In this document: positions 30,004 to 43,131 of the stretch, piece after piece
How the letters are laid out: every line of letters begins with the position of its first letter
Numbering within the stretch: position 1 is the first letter of the stretch
DNA from: Lentinus brumalis
Taxonomy: Eukaryota; Basidiomycota; Agaricomycetes; Polyporales; Polyporaceae
Length of the DNA: 64,000 nucleotides
Direction: 5' to 3'
NCBI GenBank assembly: GCA_001792895.1
Contig: MARA01000026.1
Span: forward strand, 372,001-436,000
The notes under the pieces: model-generated
Told to the model about the DNA's origin: nothing
What the model saw: only the letters and a program-made list of their open reading frames with translations
Databases searched by the model: none
Made by a program: the position numbers and the translations under genes

Positions 30004-33000
30004 ATGAGTTGCTGCGGGGAGCCCACCCACAAGATCGAGAACGCGCAAGCAGCGCAACAAGTCACACCCTTCCAGGCGCATCCGGTATCGCAGCAGCCGG
30101 GTCCACAGCCCGGCCTTCACTGGCAGGGCAGCGAGAAGATCGACGCTCCCGCAGGACCGTCACCACCACCCCAGGCATACCAGAACGGCTACTCTACTTG
30201 GGAGAAGTCATCTCCGAATGGCCAGACGGCGTTCTTTCCCCAAGGATCTTCTCCGCCGCCCGGCATGTATCCGAACGGCGCAATGCCACCTCATACACCA
30301 GGTTCTCCGCCGTTGGGTACATCTTCGACCCCATACAGTGCGTACTCCACCCCCATTCAAAGTCCGCCTTTAGCTCGAACGAGCCCCGGCCTGGTCCCGA
30401 TGAGTGTGACGTCTCGAGGTCCGAGTCCCCCTGCCATACCGCAACCCCTTTCATTTGCGGACGAAGGGAAGATTTCGGTTTCAATCGACTTCGGTGAGTT
30501 GCGTCAGGTTGTCGGGAGTTAGCGAAGCCTAAAGCCTGTGTGCGTAGGTACGACGTTCTCGGGGGTTGTAAGTGCCATATGGCGTAGCCGGGGTTCCTCT
30601 GATGCTCACTATGTGATCCTAGGCTTACGGTTCATCACGCATCGCTGGAGGAAAGGTCCAACAGATCCTGAACTGGCCGGGGAGCTTCGAAACATTCAGG
30701 AAGATTCCCACGTGCCTGCTGTATGACCAAACAGGACAAGTCATTGCGTGGGGTATTGAGGCCAAGAACGCCGGCCCTATGCCCGGTGCTATCAAATGCG
30801 AATGGTCAGCTCATCGTTAGCTCGCTTGAGAGGCAGGCGACTGACGATCATCAGGTTCAAATTGTTCCTTGAACCTCATGCATTGCGCGATTCCTCAACC
30901 GTAGATCCTCGCCTGCCGACGCTTCCGGTGAGTCTACGAAGGGTCGAATTGCCATGACGCTCAGCAGTATCTCTCTGTCAGCCCGGAAAGCGAGCTATCG
31001 ATCTCATCATCGACTTCCTCTCATGTCTCTGGGATTACGCGAAGCAGCAGATCACACGCGAAATCGGTGCTGTCGCCGACCTCGGTCTGTTGTCATTCTC
31101 CGCTCGGCTTGATACACACACTCACAACGACCTCGTGGATGCAATCAGATTCGGCGGACGTGTGGCTCACTGTCCCCGCCGCATGGGACGCAACTGGATG
31201 CCAGATGATGAGGGACGCCGCGATCGCGGCCGGACTCGTGCATTCTGCCAGGGCCGGTGACCATGCATGGAGGGAACGCCTCCGCATCATCAGGTGAGTG
31301 CCATGCGTGTCGGAGCTTCGCGTGCAACGCTCAATGCCCCTCACAGCGAGCCGGAAGCTGCCGCGGTCCACTGTGCCAACCTCACAGATGTGCACAAGCT
31401 GACCCCAAATCAGAACTTCATGATATGTGACGCCGGTGGTGGTACTGTCGTACGTTCCGTCCTTTTTGTCTGTCCCGAACCGAGGATCCCGCGGAGTGTG
31501 CTGAGCATCGAGCCTGTACGCAGGACCTTGCCGTCTACAAGATCATCGGCATGCTTTCCAACCTCGAGATTGCGGAGATGTGCGCGCGGTCAGGAGCAAA
31601 CTGCGGCTCTTTGTTCCTCGATCTGCGATTTCGGGAGCTTATGAAGACGCTCTTGTCGGACCATCCCGTACATCTCGACTCTGTCAGTTTGGCAAACTTC
31701 ATGGAGCACTTCAGCGAGACGGAGAAGCTGCGATACATGGGAGAGGAAGATGACGGTGAGGCACGACTCGCACTCTTGTCACCGCCTGCGACGCCGTCCC
31801 TTTACTTCAAAGGTGTCTGGCCAGGGCGGGACGGTGACGGAGGCCATTTGTGTGAGAATAGGAACAGTTCTCATTGGACGCGTTACAGACAAGATGTTCC
31901 ACTTCACCTGTTTCAACGTCGAGGATCCGGACGATCCCGCGGTCGGCCTTGTCAACGGCGAGGTGACGATTCCCGGCAACCTCCTTCGACGCGAAGTGTT
32001 CGACCCGGTCGTGAGCCAGGTGCGTCCCGCCACGCCAGTATTAGTCGGCTACTCGCCGCTCCGTTGTTTCTCCTGCGACTGGTTCTCAGACAGCGACTTA
32101 CGGCACGACACCGCTTCTCCCCTGAGCAGGTTTTGGAGCTGATAGAAGCTCAGACGAAGAAGGTCGATCAACGGCTCGATGCGCTTCTTCTCGTGGGAGG
32201 TTTCTCAGGCAGCGAGTACCTGTTCCGTAAGGTCAAGGTGCGTTCGGGCGAAAGGTCCGCCACAGACCTTCCAGAACGAAGCTTGGCTAACCTCTGCTAC
32301 TTCAGGCTCAGTTTGGATCCCGAATCAGAGTCATCGCGCGGCCGCATGATTGCGATACGGCAACAGTCCGGGGTGCCGCTCAGTACGGACTGGCTCGCCG
32401 GCCGCTGGTATCGAGTGTGGTCGCGCCACAATCATACATGCTCAAGGTGAGCTGCCCTCCCGATGCGTCGCAGCTCGTCTCCCGCTAAACCTCTCCTGTG
32501 CCGTGCCTGCCCGATGACTGTTTTAGGTGAAATTACCTGCGGAGCAAGAGGACTGGCTGAAGCGGCCAGCCTATATTCGGGACAACGACGCGGGGTGGCA
32601 ATCTGCGAAAACAGGTACGGTCTAGCACGAGCCGTCGGGCCCCGAGCCCGAGCGCGGTGTCTATTCTGCTCTGCGTGCAACGGGGGCCTTGAAGGAGCTA
32701 ACTCAATTGGGCCCGGGCTCTCATCAGGTTGCAGTATCTCATTGCGAAGGGCGCAATTTTGCGGAAAGGGTGCGTCCGTGTCTCGGTTATTATATTCGGG
32801 AAGCCTGTCGCATGGTTTGATGACCGTGTGTTCGATGGTGTTGCAGGCAACGTCTCAAGGCCACGTTTTGGTAAGTCGGGCTCTTTTGCTCTCTAGACGC
32901 GGAGGCGGCCTCCTGACCTATTGTCTGCGCTCGCCGCGCTTGGACGACTCCAATGGTGCAGCAAGTTCTCACAGACAGCGAGCGGTGAGTGCCTCCTCTT

Positions 33001-33786
33001 GTCCTCGGATGCGCGGACCTGTGCCGCGGGGTCCGTCGCTAGGCCCCCGTCGTCCTGTGCTGATGGTGTCTTGCGCAGACCGGACATTCGTTGCGACTCT
33101 CTACACCTCGGACACTGATAGGATCATGCGGTACACGGACGAGGTGAGCAACTGACCAGCTGCCCTACGGATGCACAGTCCGTGCGCTTCGACAGGATCG
33201 GAGGACACGGCTGTGCATCCGTCCCCCTTACGGTTCGTCTGCAGAGTGCTGACGCCATCATCTATCCCGTATCGTGCCTCTCGTGGCGCCGCATCGTGCA
33301 GGGCGAGATCAACGAGCTGTGCAAGTGGACGATCGATCTTGGTGCGCTCCCGAGCTTCCAGCAGAATGCGAGCATACCAAACTCGACTGGCTTCTACACT
33401 GGTGCGTAGTCCTCGTTGTCTGCTCTTGCATTTGCAAACACGCGCGGGCGCTCGGAGGAGGACGGCAGGGTGCTGGATGCGAGACTGCCGGCGCCGTCTG
33501 GCCTCGTCTCGCTCTGCATCTCGTAGTCTGGTCTCCGCTGGCTTCTCGCTTTGGGACCTTCTCTCGTTGCGTTGCCTCTTCGGAAGCGCCCATCGTGTTT
33601 GTCAATTGCCGTTGTGCGGACGATGTGCTGATGGAGTGATATTTCTCTTCTCGTCGCTGTGCCGCTGTGGACGCACTCAATACAGAGTTCGAGCTTGGCC
33701 TTGAACTAGACAGCGCCGAGGTCCGGGGCGTCCTGATCTACCAGGGACAAGACTGGGGCCGAGTCGTCTTCGACTACCGCACGTGA
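30004..33786 (+). CDS. HSPA12-like Hsp70-family ATPase with a proline-rich N-terminal extension
   Basis: Eighteen exons: 30004-30493, 30548-30567, 30623-30804, 30855-30927, 30982-31084, 31149-31293, 31347-31449, 31524-31755, 31889-32019, 32130-32237, 32306-32446, 32527-32614, 32728-32769, 32847-32870, 32962-32984, 33079-33143, 33302-33401 and 33686-33786. They give about 723 residues with one base restored. Residues 20-155 are a Pro/Ser/Gln-rich low-complexity tail with many SPPP and GSPP units, after a start MSCCGEP. The Hsp70-like ATPase shows ISVSIDFGTTFSGVAYG (phosphate 1), ISEPEAAAVHC, FMICDAGGGTVDLAVYKI (phosphate 2) and LLLVGGFSGSEYLF (adenosine). There is no canonical Hsp70 substrate domain; the end is a beta-rich region closing GVLIYQGQDWGRVVFDY, as in fungal HSPA12 relatives. 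At 32592-32595 (GGGG) one G must be added to reach VAICENRLQYLIAKG. Client and role are unknown. Confidence 0.87.
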
Positions 33787-36700
33787 GTGCACGAACGGCG
33801 GGGGTGCTGATGGGGAGTGCTAGGTTACAGATATGGCTCGGTGTCGTGCATATCGCCTCGGGGCTGGAAGGGTGCGTCGTCGTCAGTCGTCATAGGCCGG
33901 TGTCTGCTCGGGGCTCTTCGGATGTGGTCTGCCGGGATGCAGATGCCTTTCTTGTTACTTTACTGTATATGTGGACTAGTGATTGCTTACGCTCAGGATT
34001 TACTTATTCGCACGCATGCCCGCGGGCGTGTGGCATTCTAAGCTACTCATTACGGGAGTCGGGACTTTCACGACTGCGGAGCGTTTGTTGGGGCCCTCGG
34101 AACGACACTGGAAGATCGCGACGTCTTCTAGCTGCTCTCGATGCCCGGGTCTGCGCCGTGCCAGACCACTAGTCAAGACCGGACCCGCGTCGCAGGCAGT
34201 GCGTTTACATCTATCTGCCGCAAACCGCCCATCTGATCTTCATCGTCACGGCCGCCCTCGTCAGGGCAGCTGCCATCCGGGTCATGTCATGCCATTCCGT
34301 GTCGACTGCGGGAGCGAACGCACGTTCTGAAGATGCGGCCGGGACGCAGAACATGCACTAGCTGGTGATGTCACGTCGCTCTATAATGGTGCGGCGATAC
34401 CGGGGGCTGTAGATTGCATTGAGATGCGCCGATGCGCTGAAGTGATGCCGCTTGTCAGATTGTGGGCTTATACTCGATGTGGCAGGTAGCATCTTTGGGG
34501 ATACTATGATAAGTAGTATGTATGAACTGTACCGCGGAGGAGGTACGAGCGTCCGTCGGCCACCTGGCCACGGTCCCGTTTAGACGTGATGGCGGCGCTG
34601 CGGGACGTCCGAGAAAGCCGAGCAAAGTATAGTATGAGCGGCAGAGAATCATGTGTAGTAGGCCACACTGGACCACTGCGAGAGATAATCCTGCGTGGTC
34701 CGCAACCTTGCACAACAGGCTTATTGCGCGAGAACTATGGGCACAAGTACTATACCATATCACGCACATCAGCCACACCGACACAGGAAGCCTCTCATTC
34801 AAGAACTACTCAGGCACATGCTGCAGTATAGACCCACTGTAGCCGGTGCTTGAACATGGTGTACAAGCTATCGCAAGCCACATCAAATTTGTCCCGCAGG
34901 GCAAGAGTCAACTTCAGCTATAGAGGAGCACATGCACGTGCGCGATGGAGTCTCAGAGACACAGCGCAGCGCTCGCAGAGGCTTGCAGGCACGCATCCAC
35001 TTGTTCGAGTACTTAGTGACTATGCATGTCGCTTTTGTTACTTTGAGCAGGATCTTTGCAGTGAAAGTAAGTAGTCATAGCGAGGGGACTCGGCCCTCCA
35101 GTCGAATTCAATTTACCTTTCCTGATCACCATCTCGCGTGCTAAGCGCTCGCCGGTCATGGCTCCTTCCATGGCGTAGACTGGTAAGTTCCGTCTACTTA
35201 TACGATCCCGAGCATACGAGTTAGCTACGCGCTAGTTTCATTCCGTGGTCGCCCATAAGTCACCTCAAGACCGTGTCCGGAAAGACAAAGTGAATATGAG
35301 TACGACGTGGATCACCATATATCTCTCAACCTGTCAGCTAACATTGACATTGAGCTAGGAAGGTAGCTACTAGCTGTGGTATTGAATCTTCCACTACTGA
35401 ACTAGAGGCTGGCTTGCGAGCCTTGTATTGAATAGAATATATATCGAACCCTAACGTACTGCACCACGTGCTCGAGTAATTCGAATGGTGTGGCAAAGTC
35501 ACATTAATCCCATTCTCAACTCACTACGACACCCTCACGCCTCGTGGAAATCCTGCAGGTAACAGCGTACATGCGACGTCTGTATGTTCATGATTATCTA
35601 GCAGCCCACACGGATCTGTCGACACTTCTAGTCGCCGGACCTCCCGGTCATCCACGACTCGACATTGCCACGCATACAGTCACTAGCGAGCTATTCTCGG
35701 AAACAGTGCCTGCGAAAGCCCTTCCAGTGGACACGAATAGTACGCCGTCCGTGCAAGCAAGCGGACACTATTCCGCGACTTCACGCAGGGAACGCCCGAA
35801 ACAAGCGCATATATGCCGGTAGCCACACACTAGCATGGATCTAGTTCACAGCATCAGCGTGCACCGGATTCTGGAGGTTTGTATGTCTATACATACACCA
35901 TTGCAAGTCTGGGTACGGGCTGTCGATGTCAACCGCCTCCGCGCCGAGGCACGCAGGCGTGGCATAGACAGCCCGCACTTTCCCATACTCGAGTTACCGG
36001 ACTCCATGCGATGCGAAAGCGTCTCGCCGGGAGCTCGCTGCAGAGTGGCACTGGGTGCGAACGACTCACGAGTTGGGTTCTGGGATTTGCGGTTCTGGGA
36101 TTGGGGGCGATGTGCGAACACTCGGGCAATCCGGTGGGGAGATGGCGAGCTCCGCGTCCGGGGCGGCGTGCTCAGCAGTCCTTGCTCAGCATGATGCCAC
36201 TGTGACAGCGACGAGCAGGCTTATCGATACGACGATACGACGATACGGGGCAATCGAGCGTTGTGCCGCACTGCGACTGAGGCGCGGCTGGCGGAGCACA
36301 TGGGCAGTTGTTGCCTGGAGGCAGCTGTGGGCGGATCGTCCGGGGCTCGATCCCGGAGCGACGGCCACGGCCTGCGCTGACGTGCATGAATGCAGCAGCT
36401 GATGGGAACCATACGAGAGGGAGGAGACGAGCGTGAGCTGTGGCGGAGGCTCTTCGCAGGCCATTCAGACGGGGCGGCGATGGAGGCTGGGGGTAGTCAC
36501 GTAAGTCCGTCCAGCTCTTGTCCAGCTCGACGTGCGCGGCACGGGCGCCAGCAAGTTTTGGCTGGAGGTGCACTGACGCTCATCTCGGCCGCGCATCGAG
36601 GAGATGAGAGCCAGATGTTCGGGGTGCCTGTTCCGCTCAGTCGGACGTTAAGGGCGTCCTGGCGTCTCTGGGCCTGTCGTGTTGTCTGCCTGCAGCGAAA

Positions 36701-37073
36701 ATGGATGCTGACGACAATCCGGATCCGGACCAAAGTCTATCTCGCAGTGCGCTCGCCCCCTGCACTAGAGGCACGGAGGGAAGACAGGCCGCCCAGAAGC
36801 AGCAGCTCCGACAGCTGCGTTCCGAGTCCACCGCCGTGGTTTTATCCCAGTCCCAATCTGTACGCCGGGTTTCTCGCCCCGCCTTGGAATCTTGGGATTT
36901 ATTTTTTCCCGACATACCCCGGCGTTTGCCAGCGTTGGTAGCGGCACTCTCGGGTGAGTCCGATATGATGTTTCCTCCGTTGCCCCGTCGTCTCATCCGC
37001 TGAGCGAGCAATCGATCGAAACAGGCAGGCAGTCTCCCTTCCCTGGAATCACCATCCGGACTGGCTAAAACTT
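33787..37073. other. Gene-poor region of 3.3 kb
   Basis: I find only short frames without domain features on either strand and no conserved splice pattern. AT-rich stretches (35.2-35.5 kb) alternate with GC-rich ones. The 119-codon frame at 35835-36194 and the 184-codon frame at 36390-36941 lack any recognisable motif. A small tandem repeat is listed separately. Confidence 0.5.
36225..36248. repeat. Three tandem copies of an 8 bp unit
   Basis: CGATACGA is repeated three times, the last copy ending G instead of A. It is a short microsatellite in non-genic DNA. Confidence 0.7.
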
Positions 37074-37079
37074 ATAAAG
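37074..37079 (+). promoter_or_regulatory. TATA box of ALO1
   Basis: TATAAA in the context AACTTATAAAGGC, 57 bp before the ATG at 37136; a pyrimidine-rich leader lies between. Confidence 0.6.
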
Positions 37080-37135
37080 GCGACCTGCCTCTGTCGCAGC
37101 ATGTTAGCCACACCATCTCTCTCCCTCTCGCAGCC

Positions 37136-39192
37136 ATGCCTCCTCCCTACTCTGCACCGCCGCCTCCCTCCCCGTCTCACCCCGCCCGCGTCTCGGAGCT
37201 CTACCAGCTGCTCGAGCCCGTCGCGGTCCGCGCCGACTCACCGCGGGCAAAGTTCACGAACTGGGGCCTGAGCTTCACCTGCACGCCGCTCGCCGTCTTC
37301 GAGCCGGAGACCGAGGCGCAGTGCGAGCAGATCCTGGAGCTCGCGCGACTCGAGAAGAAGACTGTGCGTGTGGTCGGGTGCGGCCACAGTCCGAGCGACC
37401 TGGCATGCACGTCCGGCTTCATGTTGCGGGCCGAGCGGCTGAACAAGGTCATCGAGGTGCGTCCCGTCGCTGTCTGCCCCTTTGCCCGTCTTTGGTTCGC
37501 GCAATCTTCCGTCATTCGGAGATCGCCGCCGCGGCCATCGCGTCGGCCAGGCACTCGCCCTTTGCCGTCCGCGAGTTCGATCACGCCGCTGACTGTTTCC
37601 GCCACAGGTCAACTGCGACAAGCGCTACGTCACCTGCCAGGCGGGCATCGTCCTCAACACCCTCCATGCCGTCCTCGCCGACCATGGCCTTGCCATGCGC
37701 AACCTCGGGTCCATCTCTGACCAGACCCTCGGCGGCGTCGTCACCACAGCGACACATGGCACTGGCTTCAACTTCCCGGTGCTCTGCAAGGACGTCCTCT
37801 CTCTAGACATCCTTCTGGCAGATGGCTCTCGTGTCCGCTGTTCGGAGGACAATCACCCCGACCTCTTCTACGCCTCACTCTGCGGCCTTGGCAGCACAGG
37901 CCTCATCCTGCAGATCCAGCTATCTGTGGAACCAGCCTTCAGGCTCAAGGATGTCCAAGAGAGCCGCACCTTCGACGACGCTCTGCGGGACATGGACACC
38001 GTCGCGCGCACCTCCGAACACGTTCGCTACTGGTGGTTCCCACAGGCCGACGTTGTCCGCTCGAGCGTTTTCAGCAGGACGCACGAGGTACGTACCTGTC
38101 GTCGCCCTCCCTGCGATCCGCCGCTGACCGCGTCCGTCTTGCAGCCAAAGAAGCCCCTCAGCAGCTGGCTCTGGAACTCGCTCGTTGGTTACCACTTCCT
38201 CCAGTTCCTTCTCTTTGTCGCACGGTACTTCCCTGCTCTGAACCTGTGGTATGGCCATATCACCGCTTGGCTCATCTCCGGGAGTTCCGTTTCTGTGGAT
38301 GACAGCCATCGCATCTTCAACCTTGACTGCAAGGTGAGTCCGCGCCTTCCCTCCGACGCTGTCTCGGCCTGTCAGGTGTCAAGGTGCCCTGTTGCTGATC
38401 GGTGCTTCTGTGTTCGCATCGCTGCTGCAAATAGTATCCGCAATACACGACCGAGTGGGCAATACCCTACGAGAACACCCGGCTGTGTCTCACCGAACTG
38501 CGAGACTGGCTGGAGGGGGAGTTCGCTGACCCCTCCGGCCTGCGGCCCCACTGCCCGTTGGAAATCAGATTCTCGGATAAGGACAACATCTGGCTGAGCC
38601 CTAGTTACGGCCAGCGGACGTGTTGGATAGGGATCGTTCAGTACAAGTGCGTGCTTCTCCAACTCCGCATCGTTATGAGCCTGCTTCTGATCTTTTTTTT
38701 CACACTCCTTTCGTCCCTGCCTTGTGTCGTCTTGTGCCATCGCCGCTCCCTCGTTCCGACCACTTCGCTTATTGCCACATGTCTCGTGTCTCGGAATCTC
38801 CCGTTGGCTTCGCTCTTTCGCATCCCGCTTCCTTCCACCACGCTTCGTCTTCCTGCATTGCCATCCCACCTGCCCCTTCGCGCCATCTCCCTCGCACGAT
38901 CCATCGGCACCCCCCGCGCCACAGGCCGTACGGACTGAATGTGCCCTACCAGAAGCTGTTCTCGCGCTTTGAGCAGATCCTCATCCGCCACGGGGGCCGG
39001 CCGCACTGGGCGAAGACGCACCCCTTCGGCCCTGAGGAACTCCGCAAGCGGTACGAGCACTTCGACGACTTCGTGCGCGTGCTCGAGCAGGTCGACCCGC
39101 ACGGCATGTTCCGCAACCCGTACGTCGACCGCCACATCTTCGGGAAGACGGGGCCCGAGTTCGGCCAGCGCGTCTTCAAGGAGATTCAATGA
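37136..39192 (+). CDS. ALO1: D-arabinono-1,4-lactone oxidase
   Basis: Oxidises D-arabinono-1,4-lactone with oxygen in the last step of D-erythroascorbate synthesis, at the mitochondrial outer membrane in yeast. Five exons: 37136-37456, 37608-38087, 38145-38333, 38435-38646 and 38925-39192, giving 489 residues. The PCMH-type FAD domain shows CTPLAVFEPETEAQCEQIL, VGCGHSPSDLACTSGFML, whose His is the expected covalent FAD site, and GSISDQTLGGVVTTATHGTG. A hydrophobic segment (YHFLQFLLFVARYFPALNLW, about residues 290-310) may anchor the protein. The ALO C-terminal domain contains GGRPHWAKTHPF, with the conserved HWAK, and DPHGMFRNPYVDRHIFG. The first residues are proline-rich. Intron 4 (38647-38924) is 278 nt, long for this genome. 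Identity is secure. Confidence 0.95.
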
Positions 39193-41823
39193 GCCTGCGC
39201 GCGGCGCTGGGCTTAGTGCTGATGCCGGACCTGCGACCATACCGACCCTTGTGCTTCCCTGATCCCTGCCCGCCCGCGGACGTGCTTCGACGGATGTTGC
39301 GGGACGTGCATTGCCTCGCACTTCCCTGACAGCGACTGTTGGACGTCCCGGGCCCCGGTGGTCTGTCTGTCTAAACATACTTATATCAGCGACATGATAT
39401 CGCCGCACAGCGAACAGTAATATTCCCCCCATCTCTGTACTGTCTACCATCTACGGGCCTTCGGTAATTGTATCCCTTATAAGTATGTAGACCTTACTGC
39501 ACGGAGCTCTTGTAATACCTACTGCGACTATATCATCCGGCCGTGGCGTCGGCCTTCTCATCGTCATCGTCATCGAATTGATCCTTGGGTCGTGCGCGTA
39601 TCGCTGTCCAGTGCATCTGGTCTAGAGGACGACAGGCTAGTTACTGCATCAAGCCGCAGTTAGTCAGATTATACTACTAGTCAGTTCATCTGCAGGTGCA
39701 TCTCCACCCAGCTGCCACGCGTACCTCTGGCGTACCCACGAGCCCTGTACAGTGTGGCCTTGCTGCGTTGCTGCATCTGCTGTATTCCATGACTGGCACG
39801 AATGCAACATGTATATATGTCCCGCGGTCCGTCCGCAGGCTTGATGATGATGCACTTAGTACTGGCCACAGTTCGTCCGCCTAGTACGGGACTGTACTAG
39901 CGTCCTCTGCATTTACGCTCTCATGCATCCTCAGAACCCCGGCCTCGCTTATCGTATCCGCACATGCCTAAGCAGCGGGATGCCGGAAATCGTGCGCGCC
40001 GTAGGCACTCACAAAACACTCCGCGGCGCCGTATACGTGCTAGTGTTGGTGACGATTCAAGCCCAACGCCGAACTAGCAACTGTTCTTCGCGCTCGGGCT
40101 GGGCATCATATGGCGCCCTGGAGAGGGTGTTTGTGGGTGGACGTACTTCTGCTCTAAATAATTTCTGAACCGCGCGTGTGCGAGAGACGCGGGAAGAGGG
40201 CGGCGGGCAGCGATTCAGGACTGTATTGAACCAAGCAGATGGTGGTTCTCCGCTGATGGAGAAGAGTGGGTCCTATCAGTAAGCATTACCTGTCCGTCAT
40301 GTAACGTTGGATGTACGCCGTACCGGGACGCGCGGGTGGTCTTCAGGCGTCAAGCTCAGATTCTGCGCCCCCGCGGCCGCGGGCCGCTTCCACGGTACGG
40401 CGCGATGGAGAACAAGGATGCACGGATGGAGAAGCCAAGGAGAGGCTACTGAATGTGCACCAGTACGGAACCTCCCTGGATCACCACTCGTGCATCACGA
40501 TCCACGGACGAGTCGGGCTGCGCTCAGCTCATGCATCGGACGACGGACGTGACGGCCGTACGGCATGCCAGAGGCACGGGAACTTGCACAACATGCATAT
40601 GCACCCGCACTAGCACTGGCATTGAGTGCGCCTTTCAGCGTTCAACAAAACGTCACGTTGAGCGGTCGGCGGTCGGCGTACCAGCGTGCAAAGACTGCTG
40701 CCTCGCGGCTTGGGTCGTGCGACGACTCGTCCATATCGGCGCGTTCTCATGCGCCACCAGCCACAGAGAGACAAGAAGTGGCACGATCCAGGACCCGCGA
40801 CGCGAACAAGCTTGCCCGCAGCGTGAAGTGGGCACGATACTACGCACGCCACTAACCCGGATGCGGGAAGGTACAGGACTCCTGGAGATTGGGCTCGCGA
40901 GATCGCTGCTCAGAGCCGTCCATGGTTCCACGCCTCCGCGCCCGGAAGCACATGCCCGTCTACGCCCGTCCGCGGAGTGCCGGGGAGGGCACTGCGCGGA
41001 GTAACGCTAACGTTAACATTAACAACTCACGGGTCGCTTTACGTACCCAGGGGCGCGCATACGAAGTGGCTGGGCGACCCTCCCAGTCGGTCGCACGCTC
41101 ATAAAGCCTACGTGGGCGGGTGGCACGGCGTGTGGTGGACCGCGCCATGCGGTAAGACGTAGACCAAAGGACATGCTTGATGCTCGGCGGACCCAGGTGT
41201 ATGTGAACCTCTGGGTGGTTCTAGCTTCGCCGCCACCATCGTTGTGTGTGCGGGCCGCACGTAAGTCCAGTAGATCCAGTCAAGCGCGAATAGTGGCTGC
41301 TGGTGGCGGAGGCACATGGAGCCCATCCCGCAGGTCCTTCCTCCGGTAACTGGCGGACAGGGCTTCTGTTCGGGAGGGGACGTCGATTCGTAGCGGCGGT
41401 AACGGCATTCTTCAGCGGCCCGTGCCACGATATGTTGCAGAGCCTTGCATGGTCGGGCCTAGACATGTGCGGAGCGCCACTTACGGGATGCACCTTGAGC
41501 TTGCTTGAGCGCACCAGAGCGCACCGGGAGACACGACAGGATGGAGACGTGTGAGCATTGGAGAGGCTCATCCTTCACGCCGCCACGAGGAGGACTGCGC
41601 TGCAGTAGTTGTCATGGTACGCTGATGAGGTGACGTGAAGGCTGTTATTACATTTCAATGGTGGATGCCCAGACTACCCAACTGAAGCATGCAAGTGGAC
41701 TCGGCGCAGGCTGCTCAGAGACAACAAACCACCAAGACCCGCACTAAGTTCCAAGCGCTCCGAACCGGAAAGGTTCTGGCTCACACCTCTTGTCCACGGA
41801 GATGCGGAGTATTCCACGTGGGA
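39193..41823. other. Gene-poor region of 2.6 kb
   Basis: No gene, RNA gene or mobile element is recognised. Open frames on all strands stay short and overlap each other without domain features. CATCGT repeats (39558-39575) and a degenerate TAACGT-like run (41001-41027) are the only local repeats seen. Confidence 0.5.
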
Positions 41824-43131
41824 TCATAACCCCAGTTGTTCCCGGATGGTTTGCTTCACTATGCGCTCGTACTCCTGCAAAAGGGCTCCCCCGTCAATCA
41901 AGCCGACACCACGTCTGTCTGGACACTCACTGCCCGGTTGTCGCGGTAAAGTTTGCAGCAATCGATGTTCGCGCCACTCTCCAGGTTCGGTTCTGCGCGT
42001 GCAAAGATAGCATGTAAATGAGGAGATATATCGAATATATTCCAGGTACGGTCTGGTAGATGACGGGCGCACCTGCAAGCATCGAGATAACGCTCAAGAT
42101 GACCTTCTCGACGCTCTGCACGGGGCTCCAGCGTTCGGATGCTTGCTCGTACATGGTCGGGTCGTCGCCGGGCGTATGCAGGATTGAAATGCAGACCGTA
42201 CCGTCCGGATAGACTGCAACGGGGGATCAGGACGATATCTGGACAAACGGAGCGGAGACGGAATGCGTGTGCCAGTACTTCGAGCGAGCGAATGGAAGGC
42301 GTATCCACGGCAGGGCGCGGCTAACGACCATGCTCATCGCCCAGCCTGACAGAGAAGCCATACTGATATTAGGAGCGTCTCGGCGGGGACGTCTGCGCCC
42401 GCTCCTGTGGCTTACCCACCGGGCATGTGGAACTGCCATCTCACTTCGTCACCAATGGCCAACTACATGCGTCGCTCAGTGCACAACGATCAGTGAGAAG
42501 CCGGTTGAGTGCATCCGCTCGCCCACGCCGCCGGTCCCGTCAGTCAGCACTTACTGTTGGGGTGGAACAGTGGGGGGTCGAACTTCATCTTGAATGGAGA
42601 TAGAGGGTAGTCGGACGGCTGGGGAGATCACGGTCGACATACATGGGCGCAGTGGTGATGGTGTACAGAGCGACACCGCAGTGACAGCCGGGTAGTAGGG
42701 GGGTGTTCGGTGTGTGCACGAGCGGTTGTCAGCGAATGGGTGTGTCGTGCCGTACATACAGCGTACGTACAAACGTCAGGATGGCGGGAAAGACACCTCC
42801 TTCAAATGGGGTATCCTTAGGTCCTACGATCAAGGCCTCCCAGGTGAAAAAGTCGGACTCGGAGATGGGGCCTTGCCGGGTGGGATGAGAGGGAGAAGTC
42901 GCGCGCCGGGTTCAGCGCCGTATTCAGTCTTTCCAAGGCGGAGAGCATGGACCATACCGGCAGTAAACATTCCGTCCGGTGCGCCTACGCAGTTCATTTA
43001 CAAGCCATTGATGAGCAACTACATGGTATGCCACGGCGGATTGGATGATCCGTCACACCTTGCGAGGTGAGTTGCTTGTACTCGGTCATGAGGCGGCGCA
43101 GAGCGGTCGCGTTGCTTCCTCGTGAGTTCAT
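41824..43131 (-). CDS. UBC7: Ubiquitin-conjugating enzyme E2, UBE2G2/Ubc7 type
   Basis: The E2 of ER-associated degradation, working with Hrd1/gp78-type E3s and Cue1/AUP1-type anchors at the ER membrane. Seven exons on the minus strand: 43059-43131, 42958-42984, 42771-42871, 42555-42618, 42073-42213, 41931-41992 and 41824-41874, giving 172 residues. Features: [47 protein letters not shown] and HPN, catalytic Cys in DGTVCISIL, then the class-specific insert [45 protein letters not shown] and the C-terminal REQLGL. The [14 protein letters not shown] block and the QSLGL-like end separate it from the UBE2G1-type gene at 24 kb. Exon 2 is 27 nt. Intron 4 (42214-42554) is 341 nt, far longer than the rest. 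Confidence 0.93.

Noticed and set aside
38638..39450. 270-codon minus-strand open frame
   Set aside because: It is antisense to the last ALO1 exon and its long intron and has no recognisable features.
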